NCBI GenBank assembly: GCA_030159075.1
Contig: BROG01000474.1
Location: 342,501-406,500, forward strand
From: Atrina japonica
Taxonomy: Eukaryota > Mollusca > Bivalvia > Pterioida > Pinnidae
Direction of reading: 5' to 3'
Length of the DNA: 64,000 bases
Shown here: piece by piece, positions 21,999 to 34,300 of the stretch
Layout: every line of letters starts with the position of its first letter
Numbering within the stretch: position 1 is the first letter of the stretch
Made by a program: the position numbers and the translations under genes
Notes under the pieces: generated by a model
The model's database searches: none
Seen by the model: only the letters and a program-made list of their open reading frames with translations
What the model was told of the DNA's origin: nothing

Positions 21999-22010
21999 AT
22001 ATATATTTAT
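21879..22010. repeat. (CA)n(TA)n compound microsatellite
   Basis: CA repeats to about 21913, then TA repeats with occasional TTA interruptions to about 22010. It directly precedes the Penelope-like fragment. Confidence 0.95.
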
Positions 22011-22014
22011 ATCA

Positions 22015-23100
22015 GGATCCAGCAAATGTTCTACCAAACCTTTATCTTTACTCCTTACCAAGATATTGACAGCCGTTAAGGAGAAACTTCAACAATACTG
22101 TACAGTTGCTTATTCCAGAAGCCGTGTAAATCAGATGTGGATACTACAAAATTCTAAACAGCTTTTAGAAAATTTGAAGGCACACAATTTTTCTCGAATT
22201 CGCAGTATCAAAACATATTACTTCTCTACTCTTTACACAACTATTCCACATAAAAATTAAAAGAAAGACTTTTTAGCATCATAGACAACTGTGTTTTCAA
22301 TAAAGGTGGTACCCGAAAAAATTTGAATATCAGTTATTGGATATCAGGATACTTATTTTGTCCAACACCACTCTGATTCTACACATAATTACACTGAAGT
22401 TGATATAAAAAAACATGTTGGAATTTCTAATAGACAATATATTTGTAATGTTCGGAGACGTGGTCTTTCAACAAACTGTCGGCATTCCTATGGGAACCAA
22501 TTGTGCCCCTTTATTGACCGACCTGTTCCTTTATTCATACGAAGCAGACTTCATTCAGAAATTGCTAAATCAAAAGAAGAAAAAGTTAGCGGTGTCCTTA
22601 AATTTGGCATTTGGATATATTGACGACGTTTTGTCAATTATTAATGACAATTTTCATACATATGTCAATGCGATATATCCCAGCGAACTAGAAATGAAAG
22701 ATACAACAGAATCAAGCACACACGCTTCATACTTAGACATTTTACTTAGTATAGACACAGACTGGAAATTGGGTACTAAGCTATACGACAAACGCGACGA
22801 TTTCGGCTTTCCCATCGTAAATTTTCCACATTTAAGTAGTAATATCCCTCAGTCACCCGCATATGGAGTTTATATTTCACAAATGATCCGATATGCCAGG
22901 GCGTGTACAACATATGAAGGATTCATATACAGAGGTAAACTTCTCACTGACAAATAATTGACACAGGGATATCAAAAAACCGCGTTTAATATCAACGTTC
23001 TACAAATTTTACGGTCGGTATAATAGTCTTGTTTGCGATTACTCTGTTTCACTAAGTGAAATGTTGAGTTGCCTTTTCGTTGGAGGTTGTTGAGACGTCT
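22015..23100 (+). mobile_element. Penelope-like retroelement fragment, decayed
   Basis: A first frame (22066-22260) contains a stretch ending STLYTTIPHKN, as in the RT motif A region of these elements. A second (22415-22957) carries GIPMGTNCAPLL (motif B), the catalytic box GYIDDVLS intact, and ASYLDILL, YDKRDDFGFPIVNFP and SPAYGVYISQMIRYARAC. After 22957 the homologous text continues in other frames (TFYKFYGRYNS-like) to about 23090. Frameshifts and stops at 22261-22414 and 22955 show it is dead. Assignment to Penelope-like elements is from recognised motif wording; no endonuclease domain is visible. Confidence 0.75.
22415..22957 (+). pseudogene. RT palm fragment of the Penelope-like element
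   Basis: 180 codons in one frame with the YIDD catalytic pair retained; lacks the N-terminal fingers in frame and the C-terminal part. Confidence 0.75.
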
Positions 23101-23151
23101 GTACCAATTGTGACAAGGATTCACTCCTCAGGTATTTCATTGGACTTGACT

Positions 23152-23305
23152 GTGGACTCACGGCGGGTGTGACCGGTCGACAGGGGATACTTACTTCTCC
23201 ATGGCACCTGATCGCACCTCTTGATTTCCAGAGGTCCGTGTTTGTCCATTTTTACCGGATTTGTATCTATGTCCTGGACATTCTATTGATTTATACTTTA
23301 GTATC
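23152..23305 (+). mobile_element. GGACTCACGGCGGG-family repeat, copy 4
   Basis: TGTGGACTCACGGCGGGTGT, CCGGTCGACAGGGGATACTT and GGCACCTGATCGCACC: the best-preserved 5' end of the four copies. It leads into a long (GA)n tract. Confidence 0.65.
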
Positions 23306-23313
23306 TGAGATTT

Positions 23314-23340
23314 AGAGAGAGAGAGAGAGAGGGAGGAGAG

Positions 23341-23408
<68 letters not shown>
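23314..23408. repeat. (GA)n microsatellite
   Basis: GA repeats with two GGAG interruptions. Confidence 0.95.
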
Positions 23409-23411
<3 letters not shown>

Positions 23412-23419
23412 ATAACTGT

Positions 23420-25085
23420 CTGCTATGCACTGATTCCATGTTCAAACCACATAATCTTAAATAATGTCAAAATTTCACTAAGGCTAACAATAATTGGGTT
23501 GTAAGATTTTGCAACAAAATACAAAATCCCGCTGTCTTATTCACCAGCGAAATTAATCTATAGATGGAATTTCAATCACATAATACTTATTTATTTTGAT
23601 CATCAAAATTTCGATTTCCGGAGTGTCAAAACTTTAATTTCTTAATTCAATACACCTGTATATATTTACGATGTTTACCTGTTAAAATACACAACAAGGT
23701 GCGACAAAGTATAATCATTTTACACCTTTCTGTTATTTTTTTTAAACCATGGATTTGAAAGAAAATAATCATGTAATGTATAATTTAACAAGAAGGACAC
23801 GATTTATGAAATATAGAAGTAAATAAAAATTTATCTGATGTTTACAATTGGTCTCATTTTTTTATTTACCAAAAAGTGAGAACGTGATAGATTTTTGGTA
23901 AAATCACTGGTCAATCAAAAAGTGAAAACATGATCTATTAGGTAATTAAATACTGATAGAAGTAATTAGACATGTTTGAAGATGGAGGTAGCTTCTTGTG
24001 AAATTGTGAGACAGAATTAAGATTTATTATTTTTCTTTTAACAAACGATATCACGAGTTTACGGTGAAGAAAGTGAGTATGTTTATTTATTTTTCTCTAT
24101 ATATTTCATATAACACAACGTTAACATTTTAAAATAAACTATTACAAAGTCCTTTCTTATTCTATTTCACTACAATTTTCACTATGAAATATTAATGTTT
24201 TTACGTTTTTGCGTTTGTGATACATTTCCATCTTTTCTAAGATTGTCAAATAAACTCTAAACCATTTAAATATAACAGAATTATCTCTCAACACGACAGT
24301 ACCTACATTCATCGAGATTTAAATCCATAAACAGCTTTGAAATAAAGAAGTACCACTTGATAATCGAAACTCAAAATCCATTAGAATGCAACAAGTTAGA
24401 TATACAAATGACATGAAGAACATTTGCGAATTCCAAACGGGAACCAGGTATCCGGAATGAGTCAGCTTCCCTTGCCACGTTATCGTAATAAGGAAGTGAA
24501 CTCGAAGAAGAACTTTTACCATGCAAGTTCAAAAATGTTTTGAAGCTAATGCAGTTGTCATGTTTTAATTTTATATTTACCTCCCACCTAGTAAATTCAA
24601 AAATTAAAACATGACACAGTACCGGAACAAATGTGGTCAGAAGTTACCTTGCTTATTCACATAAAATAACTCCTTTTCACACGCATATGAAATAAATATA
24701 AACATTTATATCGGGTTCCATTCTCGATTCGCACTTACTTCCTTGACATTCGATTTTATTTTTAAAAATACCGAAAGTTATTAGTTATTTCAAACTAATA
24801 GTTACAACTGTCAACGAGCTACGTTCGGCTAGTTTACTCTAACAATAGGCACGCATTTGTTCTTTTAATCAACATGTGATATCTTTCTAATATATATGAG
24901 ATAAAATATCTATAAAAAAGTCTGCATGTAAAATTCCATTTGAAGACAACTCAAATTGCTTTTAAAAATAGTTATTATCAAGTTTCCTGGTTTCAAAGTT
25001 AAATCCTGCACCGCCTAGAAGAGAGACATCATGTCATCACTTATATCTGTATAATACAGGAAACATAAAATAAAAGACATTAAAT
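23420..25085. other. Intergenic, no gene seen
   Basis: AT-rich with many stops. The only notable structure is the short palindrome at 24557-24615. Confidence 0.45.
24557..24615. repeat. 59-bp palindrome with perfect 16-bp arms
   Basis: GTCATGTTTTAATTTT (24557-24572) and AAAATTAAAACATGAC (24600-24615) are exact reverse complements around a 27-bp loop. Confidence 0.8.
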
Positions 25086-26366
25086 TAAAGATGAAATATT
25101 ACAGTATCAGAGTATGTTTACGTACTTATATAGCAATCTGACAAAGTGATGAAATATTACAGTATCAGAGTATGTTTACGTACTTATATAGCAATCTGAC
25201 AAAGTGATGAAATATTACAGTATCAGAGTATGTTTATGTACTTATATAGCAATCTGACAAAGTGATGAAATATTACAGTATCAGAGTATGTTTACGTACT
25301 TATATAGCAATCTGACAAAGTGATGAAATATTACAGTATCAGAGTATGTTTACGTACTTATATAGCAAACTTACAAAGTGATGAAATATTACAGTATCTG
25401 AGTATGTTTACGTACTTATATAGCAATCTGACAAAGTGATGAAATATTACAATACCAGAGTATGTGTATGTACTTATATAGCAATCTGACAAAGTGATGA
25501 AATATTACAATACCAGAGTATGTGTACGTACTTATATAGCAATCTGACAAAGTGATGAAATATTACAGTATCAGAGTATGTTTATGTACTTATATAGCAA
25601 TCTGACAAAGTGATGAAATATTACAGTATCAGAGTATGTTTATGTACTTATATAGCAATCTGACAAAGTGATGAAATATTACAGTACCAGAGTATGTTTA
25701 TGTACTTATATAGCAATCTGACAAAGTGATGAAATATTACAGTATAAGAGTGTGTTTACGTACTTATATAGCAAACTGACAAAGTGATGAAATATTACAG
25801 TACCAGAGTATGTTTATGTACTTATATAGCAAACTGACAAAGTGATGAAATATTACAGTATCAGAGTATGTTTATGTACTTATATAGCAAACTTACAAAG
25901 TGATGAAATATTACAGTATCAGAGTATGTTTACGTACTTATATAGCAATCTGACAAAGTGATGAAATATTACAGTACCAGAGTATGTTTACGTACTTATA
26001 TAGCAATCTGACAAAGTGATGAAATATTACAGTATCAGAGTATGTTTATGTACTTATATAGCAAACTTACAAAGTGATGAAATTTTACAGTATAAGAGTA
26101 TGTTTACGTACTTATATAGCAATCTGACAAAGTGATGAAATATTACAGTACCAGAGTATGTTTACGTACTTATATAGCAATCTGACAAAGTGATGAAATA
26201 TTACAGTATAAGAGTATGTTTATGTACTTATATAGCAAACTTACAAAGTGATGAAATATTACAGTATAAGAGTGTGTTTACGTACTTATATAGCAAACTT
26301 ACAAAGTGATGAAATATTACAGTATAAGAGTATGTTTACGTACTTATATTGCAATCTGACAAAGTA
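25085..26366. repeat. 58-bp minisatellite
   Basis: About 22 units containing TGATGAAATATTACAGTATC, AGAGTATGTTTACGTACTT and ATATAGCAATCTGACAAAG. Variants (ACGTAC/ATGTAC, CAATCTG/CAAACTT, GTATC/GTACC/GTATA) are shared between distant units, suggesting multi-unit duplications. Confidence 0.95.
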
Positions 26367-26559
26367 CGGTATTGCATAATTATAGGTTCGAAACAAAATT
26401 AATTGAAACAATATCATTATTAAGACTTTATAAAAAGCAAGAGATGGATAAACTAAATAATCACCAAATCAATGATAAGTCCGGTAATACAATCCAAATA
26501 TTTGTTAAAAGTTTAAACACTTAAACATAGACTACACCGGCTTGCTAGCTTTGGCTTGA

Positions 26560-26850
26560 TTTACTGAGTGGTATGACTACTCAAAACCCATCCATCCCTA
26601 TGAGGCAGGAAGAGATGTCTAGTGTTTGTGTTTAGGTCTTTCTGGAGTGGTCTGTGTTTCCAACAGATTTTTAAGTGCCGCTACACTTCTACAATCTGAT
26701 GAAGATATCAAACAGCACATCCTAGACCATTTACCCTCCATGTAAGTAGCGAGAGATGAAATCTCCCCTCTGAAAAATCTGGTACAATCGGAAATCAAAC
26801 CAGGGACCTTCTTGTTGACGATCTGGCACTGTACCAATTAAGCTATTCTT
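26560..26850 (-). mobile_element. tRNA-derived SINE, third head type
   Basis: On the minus strand 26847-26785 reads like a tRNA 5' region: TTAATTGGTACAGTG (A-box-like) and GGTTTGATTTCC (B-box-like) with normal spacing. The body continues toward 26560 without matching the other SINEs. The 72-codon minus-strand frame here is incidental. Confidence 0.5.
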
Positions 26851-27229
26851 TCTACTTTACACCAGCTATAGGTGAACTACATTAACTTTTGACTTGTTCT
26901 ATGGACTTATGTAAATGCTATGAAGGTTCCCTTAACCACGATGAGAATGTACTGGGAATCAACAGAGCCACTGCAGGTATTTTATAATACAACTCATAAA
27001 ATAAAGCTTAATATATATATTTTATCAATATTTATTCAAGATAAAATAATGTTCAGTTTTTTCATACAAGTTTGAAAATGATGAAAATTTGCACAAAATA
27101 TCACTTACACATCAAACAACCACATCGATAAGGATCGGACATGAGTATGAAAACACATGAAAAGTTTATCAGAAAGGACAACACAGCACTTGATTCGTGC
27201 TTCAAAAAGGACACTCTGAACTAACTTTC

Positions 27230-28395
27230 ATTTGACAAGATATTCTAAGAATATATCAAGAGGCAACGTTTGTTTAAAATTAGTGCACTTGTTCTTGAAA
27301 AGAAGTCGAAAATGTCTACAATTTGACAAAAAACTTATAGTCTCTGTTTACTTAGGAGTCTGTATCTTTGACCCCAATTCAAAACAATTTGCCCTTTTTC
27401 ATTCACAAACTTTATGCGGCTTTACATGTGGATGACACATGCATAGTTTGGTTAAAAATGGCTCACTGGTTCTTGACAAGGAGTCAAAAATGTCTCAAAT
27501 TTGACAATAAAAAGGGTGAAAACTCACATAAGGTGCGACCTGACCATTTTGGAGGTTCTTGACTTTTTTGTAGATCATTGTGTGAAAATTTTTGCTTCTT
27601 TTATTTTCTCTCTGTCTATTATACTTTTCATGCAGATACATGTATTAAATAAAAAATATTTGCTGACTCATTCATTTTATATTTAGCCATGACAGCCATG
27701 TTTGGTCCTAGCCCCTTTTCATCCGCAAACTTTATTTGGCTTTACAAGGTTATACTCCCTGTCAAGTTTGGTTCAAATTAGCCCAATGATTCTGAGGAAG
27801 TAGTCAAAAATGTCAGAAATTTTACAAAGAAAACTTATATTTTCAGTTTACTTGGGTGTCTGTGACCTTTTTTGACCTCATGACCTTGAAATTTAGTCAA
27901 AATGATCCTTAGATAATTACTAACAACTTTTTCACATATATTTGTACACAAAAAAATATCAGTTTTGAGTTACATGTATTATACAATTTGTAATACAATT
28001 GTACCTTGTGTTGCTGAAGCACCCCTTTGTGGATCGTTTATAGACAGATTTCATTTTTGTTCACAACTTTGATGATATTGACTGAAAAATCATGCATACA
28101 AAATATGAAAGTCATCTGATCATTGGTTCATGAGAAGATTTTTAAAGATGTACCAAGTTTTGGTCCTTTTTGGCCCTTTTGGGGCCCCTATGGGTCCTAG
28201 CCCCTTTTCATTCACAAACTTTGTGGCTTCACATGGGGATGCTACATGTCAAGTTTAATTAAATTTGCCCTACTGGTTCTTGAGAAGAAGCCAAAAATTG
28301 TGTCAATGTTAACGGATGATTCACGATGCATGACAACAGACAAAAGACTATCACAATAGGTCAACATGAGCGTTTGGCTCACGTGACCTAAAAAG
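27230..28395. mobile_element. Degenerate dispersed repeat, internally repeated
   Basis: The phrase family CCTTTTTCATTCACAAACTTT, GGCTTTACATG, AAGTTTGGTT...GCCCA.TGGTTCTTGA and AGTCAAAAATGTC recurs at about 27390, 27711 and 28200. The right end (28345-28392) is CAACATGAGCGTTTGGCTCACGTGACCTAAAA-like, a widespread mollusc repeat terminus. Short open frames inside are not genes. Confidence 0.55.
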
Positions 28396-28649
28396 TCTCA
28401 TTCAGCAAGCAATGGTATATAGGAAATTGATTTATAAACTTATGATGTTAATATCATCAAAATAATATCAAAGTTACAGTTTTGCAAAAAAAAAAAAAGA
28501 AAATAAAAATAAAAATGACCAAAACAAATGCTCAAGATGATTGCTTCTGTCAATAAAACCCAATCAGGTGAGCTTGTTTTAAAACAGATGTAGAATTTAA
28601 ACAGTGCTATCCATTAGAAATATTACTTTAGCATAAATTAATCAGCTAC

Positions 28650-28851
28650 GTTTCACTAAAGGTTGTAGCTTTATGTGTAGACGTATTCCAAACTTATGTC
28701 TAAATGAGTTGCACAAAACGCCGTAACTTTCCTCCTACATATAAACTTATGTCCGAGTCGGTTCCAAAGTACTACCAATGTCACTAGTAGCTCAAGTTAC
28801 CTGTAAAGTTACATCTTTTTTTACAGGTAAAGTTACGACCTTTAGTGAAAC
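28650..28851. mobile_element. 202-bp MITE with 24-bp terminal inverted repeats
   Basis: The left end GTTTCACTAAAGGTTGTAGC (28650 on) and the right end in reverse (GTTTCACTAAAGGTCGTAAC, from 28851) match at 22 of 24 positions. Near the right end a second small stem (TACCTGTAAAGTTAC / TTACAGGTAAAGTTAC) is visible. Confidence 0.75.
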
Positions 28852-30109
28852 TGGTCCCTGGTACCTAAGTACCAGGTACTCAATACATATGATAGTATTG
28901 ATACAGCACAAAGAATTGTTCACATATGGAGATAGTATAAGCTAAAGGTGAAGAGCAACAATTTCCAAGAGATGTTTAAATTTTTGCAATGATATTGGAG
29001 TTATCTCTCCGTCTCTTAACTGATAGAATTTCATTAACTGTTCTAGTGGCATAGGGCGAACTTGTTTGTAACCAGTTCGGCGTACGCCATTTTCAGCCAG
29101 TCATATGTTGGCGCATGCCAATTTATCTTAGAAACATGTGAAACCGACGCATAACAAATATGCCTAGTGAGCTCAGATTAGATATTGAAAATCTACTTTT
29201 TTCATTTTTTATCTTTTTCAGAAGAAAATTGCAACAAGGAAGAAAGCAATGCCAAATAATTACTTCAATCCAATAATCCAAATACTTGAATAGCTGATTG
29301 TTATTTGATCATCTTTTAATCATAAAGTCCACTAAAACTACGCGGTACAAACTGTCAATCATGATGTCAATCATTTATGAGACAATAAACGGGACTGGCA
29401 ATAAACAGATAAATAATGCTAGCAATTAGACTAGATTGCAATATTTTCTTTTTCTTTTTTATTTTGATAACTAGTAAAACTAGATGGAGGTCTTTTCATA
29501 TACACTTAGCTTGCTCACACAAAGAAATCTTCATTTTTCATGTGAGAAAATTATGACATTTTTAGTTGTCCGCCATGTTTAATGTAATCGCGCCGGTGTG
29601 CGTGGCACTAAAGAAACTGGCGCGGTTGGCTTACCCCACCGGTGCATGTTTATCACAATCAACTGTATCAGTCGGTCCAAATAGTGAATACTGGCGTGAC
29701 GCGGCATACACCGGTTTGACAAACAAGCTCCCCCATTGTCTCTAGATGACATGGGTCCTATGATAGTTGTATCTTGAACCCAATTATGAAGCTCATACAT
29801 TTTGCTGTTTCATGACAGATCTGCCAACTGATGTGAGTATGCTATCATAAGATCTAAAACTAAACCATGAAACATATTCATTTTTAACTGCCCTCTCTCA
29901 TAGGCAATGCCTAATCATATTATACCAGAGACATGCATTCCTGTTTATATATATATGCTCAATATTTCTGTTGCAAATTTCAAAATTAACATGTTCATGT
30001 ATATATGAATACATGTATGACTGTAATGGTGACCGAGTATGCAAAATAAAGTTACTGAGATTTTCAAGTGATCTTCAGTAATAACATTCAAAATATTGAA
30101 AATATTGAT
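28852..30109. other. Intergenic, possible old transposon remnant
   Basis: No gene recognised. GAACTTGTTTGT at 29058 and its near complement ACAAACAAGCTC at 29720-29731 could be decayed terminal repeats of an element of about 670 bp; 29580-29760 is locally GC-richer. The 73-codon minus-strand frame at 29579-29800 has no known motif. Confidence 0.3.
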
Positions 30110-30358
30110 TTTGTTTATAGTGTTTTAGGCCACATTCAACTATTTTTCAGTCATAAGGTGGCAGTTTTTACTGGTGGAGGTGAGAACCCGATTACAATTT
30201 ACCGAAAAAGAGACCACCGGCACTCTGGAACTAAACTTGCAAACTTTCTCATAAAATCAGCTTAGGTTCCAGCATGACTTGAACCTGCGCTGAAAAAAGG
30301 CCAGAGACTTCATGGTTTAGAGCATGATGCTCTAATCACTCAGGCACAGGGGCTCCTG
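30110..30358 (-). mobile_element. tRNA-derived SINE (same family as 51185-51388)
   Basis: Shared text with 51185-51388: TTTCAGTCATA, TTTTTA(C/T)TGGTGGAGG and GACCACCG, and then, on the minus strand, a degraded tRNA head (30300-30358). It lies downstream of GPS2. Confidence 0.55.
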
Positions 30359-31229
30359 AAAATACTACAACATACAGAACGAGTTGAAATGCGTTCATCT
30401 ACAATGTAGATAAATTAGGGGTAATTACTGTAATATACAGTTATAGAAATCTTGGTGATTCCATGGGAATAAGCAACAAGATTTGTTTGAGAAAACATAA
30501 TGCCCACTCACTAAGCTTTTCATAAGGATTTTAAAATCTCATAACTTTGGAATTGCAAAATTAGACCCATAATCAAACTCATCCTAGGTATAACTGATAT
30601 TAAGCATCACAACTAATTTATCTAATATTTGAGGAATTAAATAAATATTACTCGGCAGAACAAAACAAATGGACCAAAAAACAATATGCTACCACCCCCA
30701 TCATTTTCAACCTGGGAGGCATAAAAATACCAACTGAATACATAAATTGCCAGAAATAATCATTTACAACACAAAATTCACAATTGCAATTGTCTAACTT
30801 GTAAGAATATGGATCTTTGATAACATAACAATTATAGAAAATGTAAGTTTTCCTGGTAAGTTGAAAGAAAAAGCTTCAATTGAATCTCATGTTCACATAT
30901 TTTTCTCATGGATTTTCCAGTCTTCACTGTAAAGCACTTTTTAGGAAATATTGTCCCTCCAAATCCGTAACAGTGGATCATGAAAGAGTCAATGTATGGG
31001 AACAATATGATATCCATGCGATCATCAAATGTAAGTACTATAGTCGCAATATCACGTTCCAATCTACTGTCATGTTACACTAAATAAAGAATTGCTGAGA
31101 CGAACAGTAAATACTACCATCTCTCTTTATATCTACTGCACTAAATATAGAACATCAATGTGTACAGATAAAAGTCACAACATAGCACTATGTCAAAATA
31201 GGATTTTCTCTCTCTTCTAATGTAAAGGA
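30359..31229 (-). other. 3' flank / 3' UTR of GPS2
   Basis: Sequence after the GPS2 stop codon in the direction of transcription. I see no AATAAA on the minus strand in the first 800 bp, so the transcript end is not placed. Short frames on both strands (30832-31083) are not supported. Confidence 0.4.
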
Positions 31230-31307
31230 TCAAAAGTAACCCCTTCCCTGATGCTGGCCTGCCACATGTGGCCTTCCTGGTGTACCCTGCTGTCCACTGT
31301 AACTAGG
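31230..31307 (-). CDS. GPS2: GPS2 coding exon 10 with stop
   Basis: Acceptor ATTTTGTAG; ends HQGRGYF then TGA at 31232-31230. Confidence 0.85.
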   Translation of the reverse strand, partial: PSYSGQQGTPGRPHVAGQHQGRGYF

Positions 31308-34300
31308 CTACAAAATAGATATAGAATTTGAGTAACAGGAATCCTCCATAAAGTAAAAGACACGAATAACCAAAGCAAGGAATGTTGTTAAACTTGACTA
31401 ATATTCACTTGGATGTTGAAATTTAAAACTATATACTTTAAAATACTTATGTATGACTATAGTAATGTATGCATTATATCAAAAACTATTTTAAAACATA
31501 TAAGATAACAAGAATAACATAATGTTTTTCAAATAACTTGAACACCAGTTTAAATATGTCTGTAGGGGTAAAAGAGTAAAGAAACAAGTTAAACTGACAC
31601 ACATAAATTGCAACAAAAGACTGATACTTCAGTGGACTTGGCTAACCAGCATTTGTGTCCTTCAGAATTGATCCAGCTGTTTTCTCTCTTTTTAAATCAG
31701 TGAAATTGTTGTAAATTTACTGTTTTCAATTACAAATGTATATTTTTTCACACAAAAATGAATACTTAAGACAAGAATGAACATCCAGACAAATTGTATT
31801 TGGCACTGACCTGGCTACTAGTGGGCTGATACTGGCTGGACTGAGGAGGTGCTTGACCTCTGGCTGAGTATCCAGTCACAATGCTTCCCTATTGAAAGAA
31901 AAAATGAAACAAAACATTACTTCAAGATGCAACAAAAACAAGTCCCTCAAAATTAATAGACAGACAGTCAAAATGACAGATATACAAAGAAACGAGGATA
32001 GTGTAAATGTCCTTTTTTCGGTTTATTGCAGGGACAACTTCAGGATTTTGTCTTTATTATAAGCATAGCTATTTTAAGTATCAATAATATACCAAAAATG
32101 TCCCTGACAGTTGTATTCAATAAAACACAGCAGTATACTTCTTAAATATGGCAACTATGGCTAGCATTAGATCTGACCTATTTTTTGAATCAAGGTCAAG
32201 GTCATGCATGTTATAGCAAAAATTGACATCAAATTTGATAGGTCTAGGAATGTGATTTCATAATGGTAAAAGAAGAGGAAAATGGCTCATGTGTAATGGT
32301 TTAATGGGGAAGATACAGATCTGTATTTTAGAAAAGGAGAATTCCTCCAACTGGTGGAAAATTATCCCTGTGCCTAGCGACAACTGACCTTAGATGTAGG
32401 CTGCTGCTGTATTTGCATTGGCTGATGCATCATATGCTGTTGACTCTGCATTGGAGCAACTCCTCTGATTGGTGTTGCCTGCTAAAAATAGAAAATTGAA
32501 AATTAGGCCTAATATAGTATTAAAGGCAGAAAAATATGATGAAAGTTCATTTTCATGTTAGGTAGATTTCTTTTTTAAAAATAGCATATTATGCATATCT
32601 GTTGACTCTACAGATAAGTTCATGTGGAAAATTAAGAGTTTTGTCTTTCTAACCAAAGGGCACCATTAAAAATATCTTGTTAGCAACTGCTTAAAGGGCA
32701 CCATTAAAAATATCTTGTAAGCAACTGCTTAAAGGGCACCATTAAAAATTATCTTGTAAGCAACTGCTTAAAGGGCACCATTAAAAATATCTTGTAAGCA
32801 ACTGCTTAAAGGCCACCATTAAAAATATCTTGTAAGCAACTGCTTAAAGGCCACCATTAAAAATATCTTGTTAGCAACTGCTTAAAGGCCACCATTAAAA
32901 ATATCTTGTAAGCAACTGCTTAAAGGGCACCATTAAAGATATCTTGTCAGGAGGGCTATTTTCTATTTAACTAAAATTTTGTAAAATATGAAGGTTAAAT
33001 TTATGTTAATCCTATGTATAATCTAAATGGTTTTCATCATGAAACAGACAAAACCAAAACTTCCTCAGTACAAAGACATGGAGAAGTACAATACAATCAT
33101 TCAGTGATTAAGTGAAATGAACATGTACCATGAGAAGATAAATTCCTTGACAGATGTTACCAAAATAGTACATGTATATACTTAATGTTTGTGATGTTAC
33201 CAACGCAGGGTTCTCTTTACAGTCTATAAAATCACATATACACTGTGTACAAGTTTGTTGTTACCTAAATAGTACATGTATATACTTTATGTTTGTGATG
33301 TTACTAATGCAGGGTTCTCTTTACAGCCTATAAAATCACATACAGTGTGTACAAGTTCTTTGTTACCTAAATAGTACATGTATATACTTCATGTTTGTGA
33401 TGTTACCAACGCAGGGTTCTCTTTACAGCCTATAAAATCACATACAGTGTGTACAAGTTTGTTGTTATCATATTCATTGTATCTCTGTCTGTTTTTGATA
33501 CAATTTTCAATTACCTGTTGCATTTTGTATTTTTCTTCATTAAATCCAGCTTTTTGATTGGCATGTTCTAGTTGTTGTTGTAATGATGGAATATTTGATC
33601 CATGCTGTGTTGCCATGTAACCTATAAAAAGATCAAATATTTGTACTGATATCTTGGTGAACTGTACAGACAAATCAATGCTGACATCATGATGAATCAA
33701 TAGATCAATATTTGACATTACGTTGAATCAAAAAGATGTACCAATATTTACATCATGGTGAATCATAAAGATGTATCAATATTTACATCATGGTGAATCA
33801 TAAAGATATATCAATATTTACATCATGGTGAATCAAAAAGATGTTTCAATATCTACATCATGGTGAATCATAAATATGACACAACACAAACCTATGGGGC
33901 AACTACAAAACAAAACAAAAAACTTAAAAAGCAAAATACAGGGCAAAATCCCTCATCAATTAATTTTAAAAGGATGTAGAGATATAGAAAAGCATACCTG
34001 TGGGCTGTTGCATTCTTGTAACAGGGTAGCCGGGATAGGCATCTTGTATTTGCTTCTGTTGATGAGCATAATGACTTGGATAAGAGGAGAAAGCTGATTG
34101 GCTGTTAGGATTGTACTTTCCTGGTGATTTGCTGTAGGCAGGTTGTTGGTATGTGTGTCCTGGTTGGTTGGCATATGTGACTTGAACAGGTTGGCTCTGA
34201 GGATAACTTCCTTGTTCTGAGAAGAAAAACAATAGTATCTCATTAATATAGCCATTTATATTGTAAAGTATGTGCTCTCTCTCACTGACTGTTAGCCATA

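Noticed and set aside
25085..26366. CRISPR-like regular repeats
   Set aside because: Units are directly abutting with no unique spacers; it is a eukaryotic minisatellite, and no cas genes exist here.
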